64,000 nt of DNA from CBDEGK01 sp965237855 (GTDB lineage Bacteria; Pseudomonadota; Gammaproteobacteria; Pseudomonadales; Halieaceae), in NCBI GenBank assembly GCA_965237855.1, contig CBDEGK010000001.1, forward strand, positions 248,001-312,000, given 5' to 3'. Under the pieces are notes generated by a model. It saw only the letters and a list, made by a program, of their open reading frames with translations. It searched no databases and was not told the origin of the DNA. A program made the translations under genes and the position numbers. Positions 1-9,898 of the stretch are shown piece by piece; position 1 is the first letter of the stretch; each line of letters starts with the position of its first letter.

Positions 1-465
1 GAGATCGGCGAGATTTTTATGATGCCGCCAACCGGGCAGGGCTCCACCTATCACTATGTGGGGGACGAGGCCAAAGCAGATAGTGATGGCTGGGAAAGCC
101 TGGGCGACATGGGATACATGGACGAAGAGGGCTACCTGTACTTGACTGATCGCCAGACCGATATGATTATTTCCGGGGGCGCCAATATATTTCCGGCGGA
201 GGTGGAGGGAGCGATAGAAGCCTATCCCGGCGTGCGTTCCTGCGCTGTTATCGGCTTGCCCCATGAGGACCTGGGCAACGCAATACATGCCATCATAGAC
301 GGTGCGGAATTGGATATCTCTGAGCAGGCCATGCTGGAACACCTGGGCGAGCGCTTGGTGCGTTACAAAATCCCACGCAGTATGGAGTTCGTCAGCGAAC
401 CGCTGCGCGATGATGCCGGCAAGGTTCGACGCAAGGCGTTGCGAGAAGAGAGAATCAGTTCGTGA
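1..465 (+). CDS. Acyl-CoA synthetase (AMP-binding family), C-terminal part
   Basis: This is the 3' end of a gene that begins before the window; 154 codons are visible and the frame is open from base 1. It would activate a carboxylic acid to its acyl-CoA with ATP. The visible part spans the hinge and mobile C-terminal domain of the ANL superfamily: the GDMGYMDEEGYLYLTDR hinge region with the conserved Asp, a SGGANIFPAEVE segment, and the terminal GKVRRKALR motif whose first Lys (about residue 141 of the fragment) is the adenylation lysine. It overlaps the next gene by 4 bases (GTGA), so the two are translationally coupled. Substrate is unknown; the context suggests an acid fed into the acyl-CoA pathway downstream. 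Confidence 0.9.
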   Translation, partial: EIGEIFMMPPTGQGSTYHYVGDEAKADSDGWESLGDMGYMDEEGYLYLTDRQTDMIISGGANIFPAEVEGAIEAYPGVRSCAVIGLPHEDLGNAIHAIIDGAELDISEQAMLEHLGERLVRYKIPRSMEFVSEPLRDDAGKVRRKALREERISS

Positions 466-1307
466 GCAGCGACTGGGATGACTGGGTTGGACGACAGCGC
501 CATAGCGAGGCGGTGTTGAACAAGTGGCCTGTTTCTGCGCTGGCCGCCGTCCTTGATCTTGATGTTGGCGCTGCCGACCAGGTGCTGCCTGCCTTGTGGC
601 ATTGGTTGTATTTTCTCGAGTCAGCACCGCAGTCGCGGATTGGCCCCGACGGTCATCCTGAGAAGGGTGATTTTTTACCACCAGTGCCTAATCCACGGCG
701 CATGTTTGCCGGTGCCCGCACACGCTACCTGCAGTCGTTGAGGTTGGAGCAGCCGGCGACACTCACCGAGACCATACAATCTATCAACGAGAAAGACGGC
801 GGCCAGGGCAAGATGTTCCTGGTGACGGTCAGGTTTGACTACAACCAACAAGACCGGTTGTGTATCTCTGAAGAGCGAGACTTTATCTATTTGCCTGCGG
901 TTGAATCAACAGGGGAGGAACCGGCCCCAGTTGAATTATCTCTGACTGTGGTAGATCCCGCGCCCTGGTCGCTGGATGTCGACACCGACGCCACGCGCCT
1001 GATGCGTTTTTCCGCACTCACCTTTAATAGCCACCGAATTCACTACGATCGAGACTACGCCCGGGAGCAGGAGGGCTATCCCGACCTGGTGGTTCACGGT
1101 CCGCTGACGGCGTTGCTGCTGTCAGAGTTGTGCCGCATGAATAACGATCAGCCTCTTGCCAGTTTTAGTTTTCGCGCCCGAGCACCTCTTTTTTGCGGTC
1201 AACAGATACGGCTGCGCGGCGAGCCCGGTCCAGATGGTGCACATCTTCAAGCTCTGCGACCTGACGGCAAGATAGCCGTGACCGCCGAAGCTACTTTCGG
1301 GCGCTGA
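462..1307 (+). CDS. MaoC/HTD2-like hot-dog acyl-CoA (de)hydratase
   Basis: A 281-residue protein starting at GTG that overlaps the stop of the synthetase gene. The N-terminal half resembles the FAS1-like dehydratase domain (LPPVPNPRRMFAGAR, typical of HTD2/mesaconyl-C4-CoA hydratase proteins). The C-terminal half is a hot-dog hydratase segment with RFSALTFNSHRIHYD followed by DLVVHGPLTALLL, where the Asn-His and Asp form the usual catalytic patch. Known relatives hydrate or dehydrate 2-enoyl- or mesaconyl-type thioesters. Here it probably handles an enoyl-CoA made from the product of the upstream synthetase. The exact substrate cannot be told. Confidence 0.8.
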   Translation: MSSDWDDWVGRQRHSEAVLNKWPVSALAAVLDLDVGAADQVLPALWHWLYFLESAPQSRIGPDGHPEKGDFLPPVPNPRRMFAGARTRYLQSLRLEQPATLTETIQSINEKDGGQGKMFLVTVRFDYNQQDRLCISEERDFIYLPAVESTGEEPAPVELSLTVVDPAPWSLDVDTDATRLMRFSALTFNSHRIHYDRDYAREQEGYPDLVVHGPLTALLLSELCRMNNDQPLASFSFRARAPLFCGQQIRLRGEPGPDGAHLQALRPDGKIAVTAEATFGR

Positions 1308-1308
1308 C

Positions 1309-2334
1309 ATGATAGAGCACACCAGTAATCCAACTGGCCATCCAACAGTTTATGCTGCTGCCATAAACCAGGTGTTGCAGGCGGCGCGTCGTTTTGGGGT
1401 CAACCCGGAACAATTACTGGCGTTAGACCATTTGCAACCCGGATGGCTTGCGCAGCCGGATGAACGGCTCCCGGTAGAGCGCTTGTTCGAAGTTTATCGT
1501 TTGGCGGCGGAATTCAGCCGCTGCCCGGATATCGGCTTATATGTAGGACGCATTTCGTATTTTCGTGGACTCAATCTGTTGTTGTACATGTCTACTATTT
1601 GCTCGACCTTCCGCGATTATCTCAACCTTGTGCCTAGCGTGCTCAAATTGTCGGGTGATATCGGTGAGGTCGTCATAGAACGAGAAGATGAGTTTCTGCG
1701 GCTGGAGTGGCGGCCACTGAGTCAGGCCAGCGCGAGCGAGCGCTTTCTCAGTGACGAGTTGCTGGCCTCTTCCCAGGCGATCGTGAATGCCCTCTGTGTT
1801 GATCCCATTCCTGTACGCAGAGCACATTTCACCTATTCGCGGCCGCAAGATATTTCCCAGCTTGAATTGGTGTTTGGCACCGACCTCCATTTCGAGCAAC
1901 CGGTAAGTTGTCTGTTCTTCGATCGCAGCGCATTGAAGTCGCCGGTTATTCAATTGGACTACGAGTTGTCAGAGGGATTTACCCATTCCCTGGAGGATTT
2001 GTTCGAAGAAGAACAGCGCAAGGATCCCTTCCTGGCCTCAGTTCGCCTCGAGCTGATGAAGGCACTGCCGGCTGGGGAGGTGACCATAGATCATTTGGCA
2101 ACGGAGCTGGGCGTGTCGCGCCGTACCCTGCAGCGGCGCCTGACGGAACGCGATACGCATTTCATGCAGGTATTGTCCGAGGTGCGTTCGGAATTGGCGG
2201 CGCGTTATCTCAGCGACAAGCGCCTCGGTATTACCGAGATTGCCTTTCTGTTGGGTTATTCCGACCCAGCGTCATTTTCTACCGCCTTCCGCGGCTGGTA
2301 TGGTACATCGCCCAGCGAATTTCGATTGAACTAG
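1309..2334 (+). CDS. AraC-family transcriptional regulator
   Basis: A 341-residue regulator starting one base after the preceding stop. Residues of about 20-210 form an arabinose-binding-like N-terminal domain of the OruR/GadX type (PF12625-like: FEVYRLAAEFSRCPDIGLYVG). The last 100 residues are the double helix-turn-helix: IDHLATELGVSRRTLQRRL and the second helix IAFLLGYSDPASFSTAFRGW with the hallmark GTSPSEFR end. Proteins of this architecture commonly regulate fatty-acid or hydrocarbon degradation genes, so the acyl-CoA genes around it are the likely targets. No operator was recognised. Confidence 0.9.
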   Translation: MIEHTSNPTGHPTVYAAAINQVLQAARRFGVNPEQLLALDHLQPGWLAQPDERLPVERLFEVYRLAAEFSRCPDIGLYVGRISYFRGLNLLLYMSTICSTFRDYLNLVPSVLKLSGDIGEVVIEREDEFLRLEWRPLSQASASERFLSDELLASSQAIVNALCVDPIPVRRAHFTYSRPQDISQLELVFGTDLHFEQPVSCLFFDRSALKSPVIQLDYELSEGFTHSLEDLFEEEQRKDPFLASVRLELMKALPAGEVTIDHLATELGVSRRTLQRRLTERDTHFMQVLSEVRSELAARYLSDKRLGITEIAFLLGYSDPASFSTAFRGWYGTSPSEFRLN

Positions 2335-2357
2335 ACTGCAACTCAAAGGAGAGAGCA

Positions 2358-4076
2358 ATGCGTGGACTCTTGGTGATTATAATCCTGGCGGCCTTGCTAC
2401 AGGGTTGTTCTGACGAGGCAGCCAAAAAAAACCAGGTCGACGCTGACTTGATCCTGCATAACGCGCGTATTTATACCGTGAATGCCGAGCAACCCTGGGC
2501 GCAGGCGGTGGCGATCAAGGATGGCACGTTGGTCTATGTGGGTGACGATACAGGTGTTTCTGCGCATCGAGGTTCATCGACTCAAGCTATAGATTTGCAC
2601 GGCCAATTCGTGCTGCCCAGTTTCCAGGATGTACATATTCACCCGGTGGGGGCCGGTGTTTCCCAGCTGGGCTGCCCGGTATTTGACATGGCAGAACAGG
2701 CTGAATTACTGCAGGCCATAAAGCGCTGTGTCGAAGAGAATCCCGAACAGGCGATAATACAAGGCCAAGGCTGGAGCTGGGATCTGTTTCTTGATGGCCC
2801 GCCGCACAAGCGACTTCTGGATGACATTGACAGCGAGCGTCCGCTGGCGTTTGGTGATTCCGACGGCCACAGCCTGTGGCTGAATTCCGCGGCGCTGACC
2901 ATGACAGGTATCACTGCTGCCACACCTGATCCCGAGGGGGGCAGCATCGGTAGAGATCCTGCAACGGGTGAGCCCACGGGTTTGCTGGCTGAAGATCCCG
3001 GCATGAACCTTTGGAATAATGTCAGACCGCCTCCCTCCGCACAGACTATGCGCAGAGGCCTGAGTTATGCTCAGAACTATCTCAATAGCCTGGGCATCAC
3101 GGCGGTGCAGGATGCGCTGGTGAAGCTTGAATCCCGGGATTCCTATGTTTCACTGCCGATCTATCGAGCCATGGCGGACTCTGGTGAGCTCAATCTGCGC
3201 GTGGTTGCATCGTTGTATTGGGAGCCCACTCAGGGCATGGAGCAGGTAGATGCACTCATCGCTGCCCGCGAACAGTATTCCGGGGGCAGGTTGCAAGCCA
3301 CGGCGATCAAGTTCTGGGCGGACGGTATTGTAGAGTCACACACGGCGATGATGTTGCAACCCTATACCGATGACCCAACAACGAGCGGCTTGTTGATGGT
3401 GCCCCGGGAACAGTTGATGAGCGCCGTGCCGGTGCTGGATAAAGCGGGCTTCCAGATGCATATTCATGCCATTGGTACGGCGACGGTACGCTACGCCCTC
3501 GACGCACTCGAGGCAGCGCAACAGATCAATGGAAAACGCGATGGCCGCCATCATATAGCCCATGTGCAATTAGTGCATCCACAGGATATACCTCGCTTCG
3601 GTGAGCTGGATGTCACCGCTAACTTCCAACCCCTGTGGGCCTACGCGGATGAGTACGCGACCGAGATCAATCCACCCCAATTGGGTCCTGAGCGCATGCA
3701 ATGGTTCTATCCAATCGCATCCATTGCCAACAGCGGTGGCAAGCTGGCATTTGGCAGCGATTGGTTCGTCTCCACGCCCAACCCTTTTCCGGCCATGGAG
3801 ATTGCTGTAACTCGCCGCGACGCGGAAACCTCCAGTACTCCACCGCTATCTGCAGAGGAGGGTATTAGTCTCGAGCAGGCGGTCGCCGGGTATACCATCG
3901 GCGCGGCGCGCATTAATTTCCTTGATGACACCACTGGCAGTATTGAGGTGGGTAAATTTGCCGACATGATCGTGGTCGATCGCAACCTGTTTGAGATTCC
4001 GGTATCGGAGGTTTCTGAAGCCACTGTGCTGGTGACCATATTGGAGGGAGAGACGGTATACGGCGAATTGCAGTAA
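2358..4076 (+). CDS. Lipoprotein amidohydrolase, YtcJ-like
   Basis: A 572-residue amidohydrolase of the metal-dependent TIM-barrel superfamily. The frame is open far upstream into the AraC gene, but ATG 2358 is preceded by AAAGGAGAGAG and begins a lipoprotein signal (MRGLLVIIILAALLQGC), so this start is chosen and a lipidated Cys17 is expected. Metal-site motifs are visible: DVHIHP near residue 93, KFWADGIVESH in the middle, HIHAIG, and GSDWF near residue 475. YtcJ-type enzymes hydrolyse amide or N-formyl bonds. It lies 23 bases after the AraC regulator and is the last gene before a strand switch. Being membrane-anchored, it probably acts on an extracytoplasmic substrate. Confidence 0.85.
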   Translation: MRGLLVIIILAALLQGCSDEAAKKNQVDADLILHNARIYTVNAEQPWAQAVAIKDGTLVYVGDDTGVSAHRGSSTQAIDLHGQFVLPSFQDVHIHPVGAGVSQLGCPVFDMAEQAELLQAIKRCVEENPEQAIIQGQGWSWDLFLDGPPHKRLLDDIDSERPLAFGDSDGHSLWLNSAALTMTGITAATPDPEGGSIGRDPATGEPTGLLAEDPGMNLWNNVRPPPSAQTMRRGLSYAQNYLNSLGITAVQDALVKLESRDSYVSLPIYRAMADSGELNLRVVASLYWEPTQGMEQVDALIAAREQYSGGRLQATAIKFWADGIVESHTAMMLQPYTDDPTTSGLLMVPREQLMSAVPVLDKAGFQMHIHAIGTATVRYALDALEAAQQINGKRDGRHHIAHVQLVHPQDIPRFGELDVTANFQPLWAYADEYATEINPPQLGPERMQWFYPIASIANSGGKLAFGSDWFVSTPNPFPAMEIAVTRRDAETSSTPPLSAEEGISLEQAVAGYTIGAARINFLDDTTGSIEVGKFADMIVVDRNLFEIPVSEVSEATVLVTILEGETVYGELQ

Positions 4077-4098
4077 CTCGATTGCAGTAGTTCGGGCG

Positions 4099-4983
4099 CT
4101 AATGCGCCGCCAGTAATTCCTGATAATTATTCCAGCCAAATCGCGGGGTAACCACGTCCTGCCAGCGCTGTGCCATTGAATTTTCCACGGCATCTCTGAT
4201 GTCGTTACGCTTGAAGCCTTTTCCCGCTGCACTCACTTTCGAGGTTGTGCTATTGGTGGGCAGCCCCATGGCAGCGCGGCGAGTGTTACGCAACACGTGA
4301 TCATCGAAATGACTGTTGTGCTCGCGCATAAATACCAGTGATGACTGTCGCGTGACAATGTTGCGCAGCTCGTCATCCAGTTCTATCGAAAGAAATGCTG
4401 CAATTTTTTCCAGTTGCGCATCGAAATCGCTCTTCATGTGCTCATAGCACAGCAGTAACACATCCGTATTTTCGCGCTGCTCGCACCAACTCACCAGGTG
4501 ATGCCAATAGCCGGCAGGTGGCTTGCGTGCGAGGTAGTGGTTGCAGGCGAAATCCTCGAAGTCGATAGTGTCCGGTTCTATCAACCAACCATTGAAGAAA
4601 TTGTACAGTGAGACCAGGGCGTCGCAGGGATCACGCAGTACGATGATGTAGCGACCACCGCGCGGTATCTGGTCCCAGCCGACGTGGCTTTTGTAGAGTC
4701 TGGGTGTGGCGACTTGCTTGTCGTTGAGGTCCTGACCCAAATCGTATGCGGCCTCCAGCCAGGGTACGACCTCGGTGATTTCTCCAAAATCCATGGAGCC
4801 CCGTGTACGCAAGCCGTGAACCAGCTGTTGCGTCCAGGTGGTACCGCACTTGGAGTAGGGCGAGACAATGACATCACCGCTGCGTGGCATGAAGGCAAGA
4901 CCCTGTTTCACCCCCTCGCCAGTGAACAGATTGCCGAGGATAGCCTTCAGCTCATCAAGATTGGTAGCACGCGACAATTCCAC
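4099..4983 (-). CDS. Cytosolic-type sulfotransferase
   Basis: A 294-residue PAPS-dependent sulfotransferase (Sulfotransfer_1). The 5'-phosphosulfate loop appears as SPYSKCGTTWTQQLVHGL around residue 42, the 3'-phosphate binding segment as YIIVLRDPCDALVSLYNFF around residue 113, and the C-terminal GKGFKRNDI resembles the RKGxxGDW PAPS loop in degraded form. The catalytic His is probably in LYKSHVGWDQIP. Family members sulfate alcohols, phenols or steroids. It is followed upstream on the same strand by an esterase gene, 3 bases away, so the two form an operon. Its acceptor is unknown. Confidence 0.88.
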   Translation of the reverse strand: MELSRATNLDELKAILGNLFTGEGVKQGLAFMPRSGDVIVSPYSKCGTTWTQQLVHGLRTRGSMDFGEITEVVPWLEAAYDLGQDLNDKQVATPRLYKSHVGWDQIPRGGRYIIVLRDPCDALVSLYNFFNGWLIEPDTIDFEDFACNHYLARKPPAGYWHHLVSWCEQRENTDVLLLCYEHMKSDFDAQLEKIAAFLSIELDDELRNIVTRQSSLVFMREHNSHFDDHVLRNTRRAAMGLPTNSTTSKVSAAGKGFKRNDIRDAVENSMAQRWQDVVTPRFGWNNYQELLAAH

Positions 4984-4986
4984 TGT

Positions 4987-6360
4987 CTACTCCAGCTCGG
5001 TCAGTGCCTGGTAGGTGAGCACCTTGAACTGGTCTGCCAGACGAGTCTGGTGGGGGATGCTCTGCACCATAAAAATACCCACCAGCTTTTCTTCAGGGTC
5101 GATCCAGAACCGTGTGCCGGCCGCGCCGCCCCAGTTGTATTCCCCCGCAGAACCAATTTCCCCGGCTAAGGCGGGGTCAATCTGGACGCCGAAGCCCAGG
5201 CCAAATCCCCAACCGGCCCGACCCCAGCCCATGGGTAGTGATCCCAGGTGATTGGAGGACATTAATTGCACGGTTTTTGGGGACAGGTAGCGCCGGCCCT
5301 CGAACTCGCCACCGTTTATCAACATAAGGCACAACCGCATATAGTCCTGGCTGGTGGAAACCAGGCCTCCGCCACCGCTCTCAAAGCTGGTCCCTTCACG
5401 GTAGCTGCGGTTGATGTCATCGTCCGTTGGTGTCAGGACCCTGGAGGTACTGCGCACCCAGGCCTGGTCGTAGCCGAACTGAGTACCGTCCGGTGAGTAG
5501 AGCTGGGCCACCCGGGACCACTTGGACTCGGGCACAATAAATGCCGTGTCCACCATGCCCAGGGGCTGAAACAGCCGTGCTTGCATGAACTCGCCCAAGC
5601 TCATACCCGATAGGACCTCTATCAGGCGCCCTTGCACATCCACCGCCACACTGTAGTGCCAGCGACTGCCCGGTTCGTATTGCAGAGGCAGCTTGCCCAG
5701 GTCTGAAACGAATTCCTCTAGATTAGCTTGCTGGAACATGCCGGCGTCGCGATACAGGCGATCGACCTCGGTGTCTCCGAAAATCCCGTAAGTCAGTCCG
5801 GCAGTGTGCCGCAATAGATCGCGGATAGTGGGTTGGCGCATCGGGGCGCGTGTTTGCCCAGTCTTGCTTTCATCGCCGCTGCCCAAGCCCTGACTGTCTG
5901 TACCATCGGAAATGACCCCGGTTTGGCCATCTGCGGTGGATACAGCCAGCTGCAAGTTGGCCAGTTCGGGCAAGTATTTTGCTACCGGGTCGTTGAGAAA
6001 AAAGTGCCCCTCTTCGTACAGCATCATCAGCGCCACTGAGGTAACAGGCTTGGTCATGGAATAAATACGGAAAATGGTATCGTCCAACATAGGCTTGTTG
6101 GTTTCCCGGTCAGCCAAGCCCCAGCTCTGCTGATAGACCACCCTACCATCGCGCGCGATCATTCCTTGCCCCCCAACCATGACGCCATCTGCCACTGCCT
6201 GGTTCATATGTGCGTCGATGCGCTCGAGCCTGCTGCTGGACATACCCTCCCGCTCGGGAGAAGTGGTACGCAAGTCGCGGGCAATGCTCGCAGTTGAAAA
6301 GAGAGATAGTGCCAAGAGGCACAGCAGGATTTGGCGTATCGAGATGGAGCGAGTGGGCAT
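4987..6360 (-). CDS. Serine hydrolase of the beta-lactamase class C/esterase family
   Basis: A 457-residue secreted hydrolase. A TTG at 6381 would extend it, but ATG 6360 has AAGGA seven bases upstream and gives a clean signal peptide (RQILLCLLALSLFSTASIA), so it is chosen. The SxxK catalytic motif is SMTKP near residue 105, the Tyr motif is HYSVAVD, and GGAAGTRFWIDP stands in for the KTG/HxG strand. This pattern fits EstB-like carboxylesterases and D-aminopeptidase-like proteins rather than true beta-lactamases. It sits 3 bases before the sulfotransferase and is divergent from the S9 peptidase gene. Confidence 0.88.
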   Translation of the reverse strand: MPTRSISIRQILLCLLALSLFSTASIARDLRTTSPEREGMSSSRLERIDAHMNQAVADGVMVGGQGMIARDGRVVYQQSWGLADRETNKPMLDDTIFRIYSMTKPVTSVALMMLYEEGHFFLNDPVAKYLPELANLQLAVSTADGQTGVISDGTDSQGLGSGDESKTGQTRAPMRQPTIRDLLRHTAGLTYGIFGDTEVDRLYRDAGMFQQANLEEFVSDLGKLPLQYEPGSRWHYSVAVDVQGRLIEVLSGMSLGEFMQARLFQPLGMVDTAFIVPESKWSRVAQLYSPDGTQFGYDQAWVRSTSRVLTPTDDDINRSYREGTSFESGGGGLVSTSQDYMRLCLMLINGGEFEGRRYLSPKTVQLMSSNHLGSLPMGWGRAGWGFGLGFGVQIDPALAGEIGSAGEYNWGGAAGTRFWIDPEEKLVGIFMVQSIPHQTRLADQFKVLTYQALTELE

Positions 6361-6449
6361 AGTGTGTCCTTTTGATTCCAATACAGGTTCTCTTTTGAGC
6401 GCGATAGTTTATGCTTTGTGGCTTAGTTATTCAGCAGGATTATGAACTA

Positions 6450-8624
6450 GTGACGTTTCAATACCCCAGTATCGCCACATCAGCAAAATGTCTGCTCAGC
6501 CTTGTACTGACGTTAACGGTTACAGCTTGTGGTGAGCAAGTGTCCCAGTCCCCATCCCAGTCGCAGCCCAACGCGGCCGCACCCGTGGCGAAGCGGATAC
6601 CCATTGAGCTGACGGCTCATGGCGATACCCGTATCGACAACTATTACTGGATGCGAGATGACAGCCGGACTGACCCTGAGGTCCTGGCCCATCTCGATGC
6701 CGAGAACGCCTACAAAGATGCCGTGTTGGCGCCGATCATGCCGCTCAAGCAAGAGATTTATGCTGAGTTGGCAGGGCGATTGAGCCGCGATCAGTCCACC
6801 GTGCCGGCCCGTGACAATGGCTACTGGTACTACCAGCGATTTGCAGACGACATGGAATATCCCGTCTATGCCCGCAAAAAAAACCTGCAGTCGGGCGAGG
6901 GGACCCTGCTCGACACGAATGCGATGGCTGTCGGACATGACTATTTTGCCATCGGTGGATACAGTGTCAGTAGCAACAATGACATCCTGGCTTATTCCAC
7001 GGATACGGTTTCTCGTTGGCAGTATCAGATCAGGTTCAAGAATCTGAAAACGGGTGAACTCTACCCCGATATCCTGTTGGCCACAGATGGGCAGGCAGTA
7101 TGGGCGAACGACAGCCAATCAGTGTATTACGTCAAGAATGATCCGCAGACTCTGCTCGGTTACCAGGTCTATCGTCATTCCCTGGGGACCTCGCAAGGCG
7201 ATGATGTCCTGGTGTACCAGGAAGACGATGATTCGTTCTATACCTCCCTGGGAAAATCCAAGGATAAAAGTACCATCTATATTTACCACGACAGCACAAC
7301 CAGCAGTGCCGTTTCGCTGATGAATGCTAATGGCCTCGCTGATGCAGCCACTGTCAGGTCCTTCCTGCCGCGGGAAGAAGACCATCGGTACTCAGTAGCG
7401 AAGTTGGGGGATGAATACTACATTCGCAGCAATTGGCAAGCGGAGAATTTTCGCCTGCTGAAAGTTGGCGCCAATTCCACCGACGATAAGTCAAGCTGGC
7501 GCGAAGTTGTTCCCCATCATGCCGACGTCTACCTGGAAGACTTTGTGGTTTTTGATGGCTACCTGGCCACCCTGGAAAAACGACTCGGCAACGCTGAACT
7601 CTCTGTGATTACACTCGCCACGGGACAGCGGCGCGCAGTCTCCTTCGATGAAGCTGTATTTGTCGCGAGCTTTAGCGACAATCATGAGGTGTCCAGCGGA
7701 CAGCTTCGTGTCGCCTACAGGTCTCCCATTACGCCCGAATCCATTTATGACATAGACCTGGGCACACTGGAGAGATCACTGCTTAAACAAGATGAAGTTC
7801 TCGGTGGCTATCGGCGGGAGAACTATCGGACGCAACGAATTGCAATCGAGGCGCGTGATGGTGAACGTGTGCCTGTCACCTTGATATACCGTGCCGACAA
7901 GTTCGCCCAGGATGGGTCCATGCCTTTGTACCAGTATGGCTACGGTGCCTATGGTGCCAACGAGGAGCCCAGCTTCTATTCGAGCTGGGTGTCGCTGGCC
8001 GATCGCGGTTTCCTGGTGGCCATTGCGCATATTCGTGGCGGCGGCATGCTGGGGCATCGGTGGTACGAGGCGGGCAAGCTTAGCTTTAAGCGCAACACCT
8101 TTACTGACTTTATCGACGTCAGTCGGGGCTTGATCGCACAGCAATATGCAGATTCAGAGCGCGTCTACGCGGTAGGTGGTAGTGCCGGTGGCCTGTTGAT
8201 AGGCGCGATCATGAATATGGCGCCTTCGCTCTATCACGGTGTCACTGCGGAAGTGCCCTTTGTCGACGTGATCACTACTATGAGCGATCCCAGTATCCCT
8301 CTGACCACCAACGAGTACGATGAGTGGGGCAATCCCGCAGAGAAATCTGCGTACGACTATATGCTCGCATACTCGCCCTACGACCAGGTGCGGGCAACCG
8401 ACTATCCGCATACGTTGGTCACAGCGGGCTTGCACGATTCTCAAGTACAGTACTTCGAGCCCATGAAGTGGGTGGCCAAGTTGCGGGAGATGAAGACCGA
8501 TTCCAATACACTGATATTAGCCACTGACATGACCTCTGGGCATTCCGGCGCTTCCGGACGCTTCAAGAGCTTGCAGGAAGTGGCGAGAAATTACGCATTC
8601 TTTGTGGATCTGGCCTCGCGCTGA
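6450..8624 (+). CDS. S9 family prolyl oligopeptidase/oligopeptidase B-like lipoprotein
   Basis: A peptidase of about 724 residues. An ATG at 6411 is in frame, but GTG 6450 has AGGA ten bases upstream and starts directly into a lipoprotein signal (CLLSLVLTLTVTAC), so it is preferred; the start is uncertain. The N-terminal two thirds form a beta-propeller. The catalytic domain shows GGSAGG with Ser about 578, GLHDSQVQYFEP with the Asp, and GHSGASGR with the His. Family members cleave short peptides, oligopeptidase B after basic residues. Lipid anchoring would put it at the periplasmic side of a membrane. Confidence 0.88.
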   Translation: MTFQYPSIATSAKCLLSLVLTLTVTACGEQVSQSPSQSQPNAAAPVAKRIPIELTAHGDTRIDNYYWMRDDSRTDPEVLAHLDAENAYKDAVLAPIMPLKQEIYAELAGRLSRDQSTVPARDNGYWYYQRFADDMEYPVYARKKNLQSGEGTLLDTNAMAVGHDYFAIGGYSVSSNNDILAYSTDTVSRWQYQIRFKNLKTGELYPDILLATDGQAVWANDSQSVYYVKNDPQTLLGYQVYRHSLGTSQGDDVLVYQEDDDSFYTSLGKSKDKSTIYIYHDSTTSSAVSLMNANGLADAATVRSFLPREEDHRYSVAKLGDEYYIRSNWQAENFRLLKVGANSTDDKSSWREVVPHHADVYLEDFVVFDGYLATLEKRLGNAELSVITLATGQRRAVSFDEAVFVASFSDNHEVSSGQLRVAYRSPITPESIYDIDLGTLERSLLKQDEVLGGYRRENYRTQRIAIEARDGERVPVTLIYRADKFAQDGSMPLYQYGYGAYGANEEPSFYSSWVSLADRGFLVAIAHIRGGGMLGHRWYEAGKLSFKRNTFTDFIDVSRGLIAQQYADSERVYAVGGSAGGLLIGAIMNMAPSLYHGVTAEVPFVDVITTMSDPSIPLTTNEYDEWGNPAEKSAYDYMLAYSPYDQVRATDYPHTLVTAGLHDSQVQYFEPMKWVAKLREMKTDSNTLILATDMTSGHSGASGRFKSLQEVARNYAFFVDLASR

Positions 8625-8721
8625 GTAATCTGGCGCGCCATCCCAAGCATTTGGCACCGCTTCCAAAGTTCTGAGTTCGCATCGGTACTAGGATAGGCAT
8701 CCACTTCGATCGGAGACAGTG

Positions 8722-9894
8722 ATGTCCCTAACCTTCGACTCTGCGAGGCTACCAAACCCTCACATAACTTCCGAGCACGAGGAATGGCGTACCCAGCTAC
8801 GCAAATTCATTGATACGGAAATCACGCCCTTTGCCGGGCAATGGGATGAAGATGGCCATATCCCCATTGAGTTGTGGCCCAAGGCCGCCGAAGTTGGTTT
8901 GCTGGGTATGGGTTACCCGGAACAATACGGTGGAATCAAGGAGGGCATTGACTCCTGGCACAGTTGGATTGTCAGTGAAGAGCTGGCCCGTATGGGTGTG
9001 GGTGGCGTTAACGCCAGCCTGATGGTGCACGGCATTGGCCTGCCGCCCGTCATTAACTGGGGCAGCGACAAAATGAAGGAGGAAGTTGCTCCCCCGGTCT
9101 TGTCTGGGGAAAAGCATATCGCCCTGGGTATAACCGAACCCAGTGGTGGTTCCGATGTGGCCAACCTGCAAACCACCGCTGTGCGCGATGGCGATCACTT
9201 TGTCATCAATGGCTCCAAGACGTTTATCACTGGCGGCATGCGTGCTAACTGGGTATCCACCGCGGTACGCACAGGCGGCGAGGGGTCTGGCGGTGTGTCC
9301 ATGCTGTTGATTCCCACCGATGCAGAGGGCTTCTCTCGCACTCAGCTCGACAAAAAGCAGGGCTGGTGGGCCTCTGATACGGCTACTTTGTATTTCGACA
9401 ATGTGCGGGTACCGGTGGAAAACATCATTGGCAAGGAAAACCAGGGTTTCAAAGTTATCATGACCAACTTCAATGGCGAGCGCATGGGCATGGCTTGCTC
9501 GATGGAAGCGCTGGGTCGGGTCTGCCTGGAAGAGGCCGTGGAGTGGGCCCAGGAGCGCAAGACTTTCGGCAAACGCCTGGCCGATCACCAGGTGATACGC
9601 CATAAAATTTCCCAGATGAAACAGAAACTCAATGCCACCCAGGCCTATATCCGGGTTTGTTGGGAGTCCATTGAAAATGGCAATCCGAATCCCGGTGATA
9701 TCGCTATGCTTAAGGTCCAGGCCAGCGAAACCATGGAGTATTGTGCGCGGGAAGCCAGCCAGATTTTGGGAGGCATCGGTTATATGCGTGGTAGCCGGGT
9801 AGAGCGTATCTACCGCGAGGTTCGGGTAAACGCTATTGGTGGTGGTTCAGAAGAAATCATGCGCGACCTTGCTGCGCGCCAGTACGGAGTATAA
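8722..9894 (+). CDS. Acyl-CoA dehydrogenase
   Basis: A 390-residue FAD-dependent acyl-CoA dehydrogenase that makes a trans-2-enoyl-CoA. ATG 8722 is preferred over the GTG just before it because GGAGA lies five bases upstream. FAD/substrate motifs are present: ALGITEPSGGSDVANL near residue 135, FVINGSKTFITGG, and the C-terminal QILGGIGYMRGSRVERIYREVR. The catalytic-base position carries Glu in IGGGSEEIMRDL. It opens the forward operon that contains the carboxylase; the GST gene follows after 4 bases. Substrate is probably a branched or unsaturated acyl-CoA, as for AtuD, but this is inference. Confidence 0.93.
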   Translation: MSLTFDSARLPNPHITSEHEEWRTQLRKFIDTEITPFAGQWDEDGHIPIELWPKAAEVGLLGMGYPEQYGGIKEGIDSWHSWIVSEELARMGVGGVNASLMVHGIGLPPVINWGSDKMKEEVAPPVLSGEKHIALGITEPSGGSDVANLQTTAVRDGDHFVINGSKTFITGGMRANWVSTAVRTGGEGSGGVSMLLIPTDAEGFSRTQLDKKQGWWASDTATLYFDNVRVPVENIIGKENQGFKVIMTNFNGERMGMACSMEALGRVCLEEAVEWAQERKTFGKRLADHQVIRHKISQMKQKLNATQAYIRVCWESIENGNPNPGDIAMLKVQASETMEYCAREASQILGGIGYMRGSRVERIYREVRVNAIGGGSEEIMRDLAARQYGV

Positions 9895-9898
9895 AAAG

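Noticed and set aside
1908..4076. Amidohydrolase frame extended upstream to 1908 (722 codons)
   Set aside because: The extra part overlaps the AraC gene and encodes no domain; a lipoprotein signal and a good ribosome site support the start at 2358.
8797..9603. Reverse-strand frame of 268 codons inside the acyl-CoA dehydrogenase gene
   Set aside because: Antisense shadow; forward gene has all family motifs.
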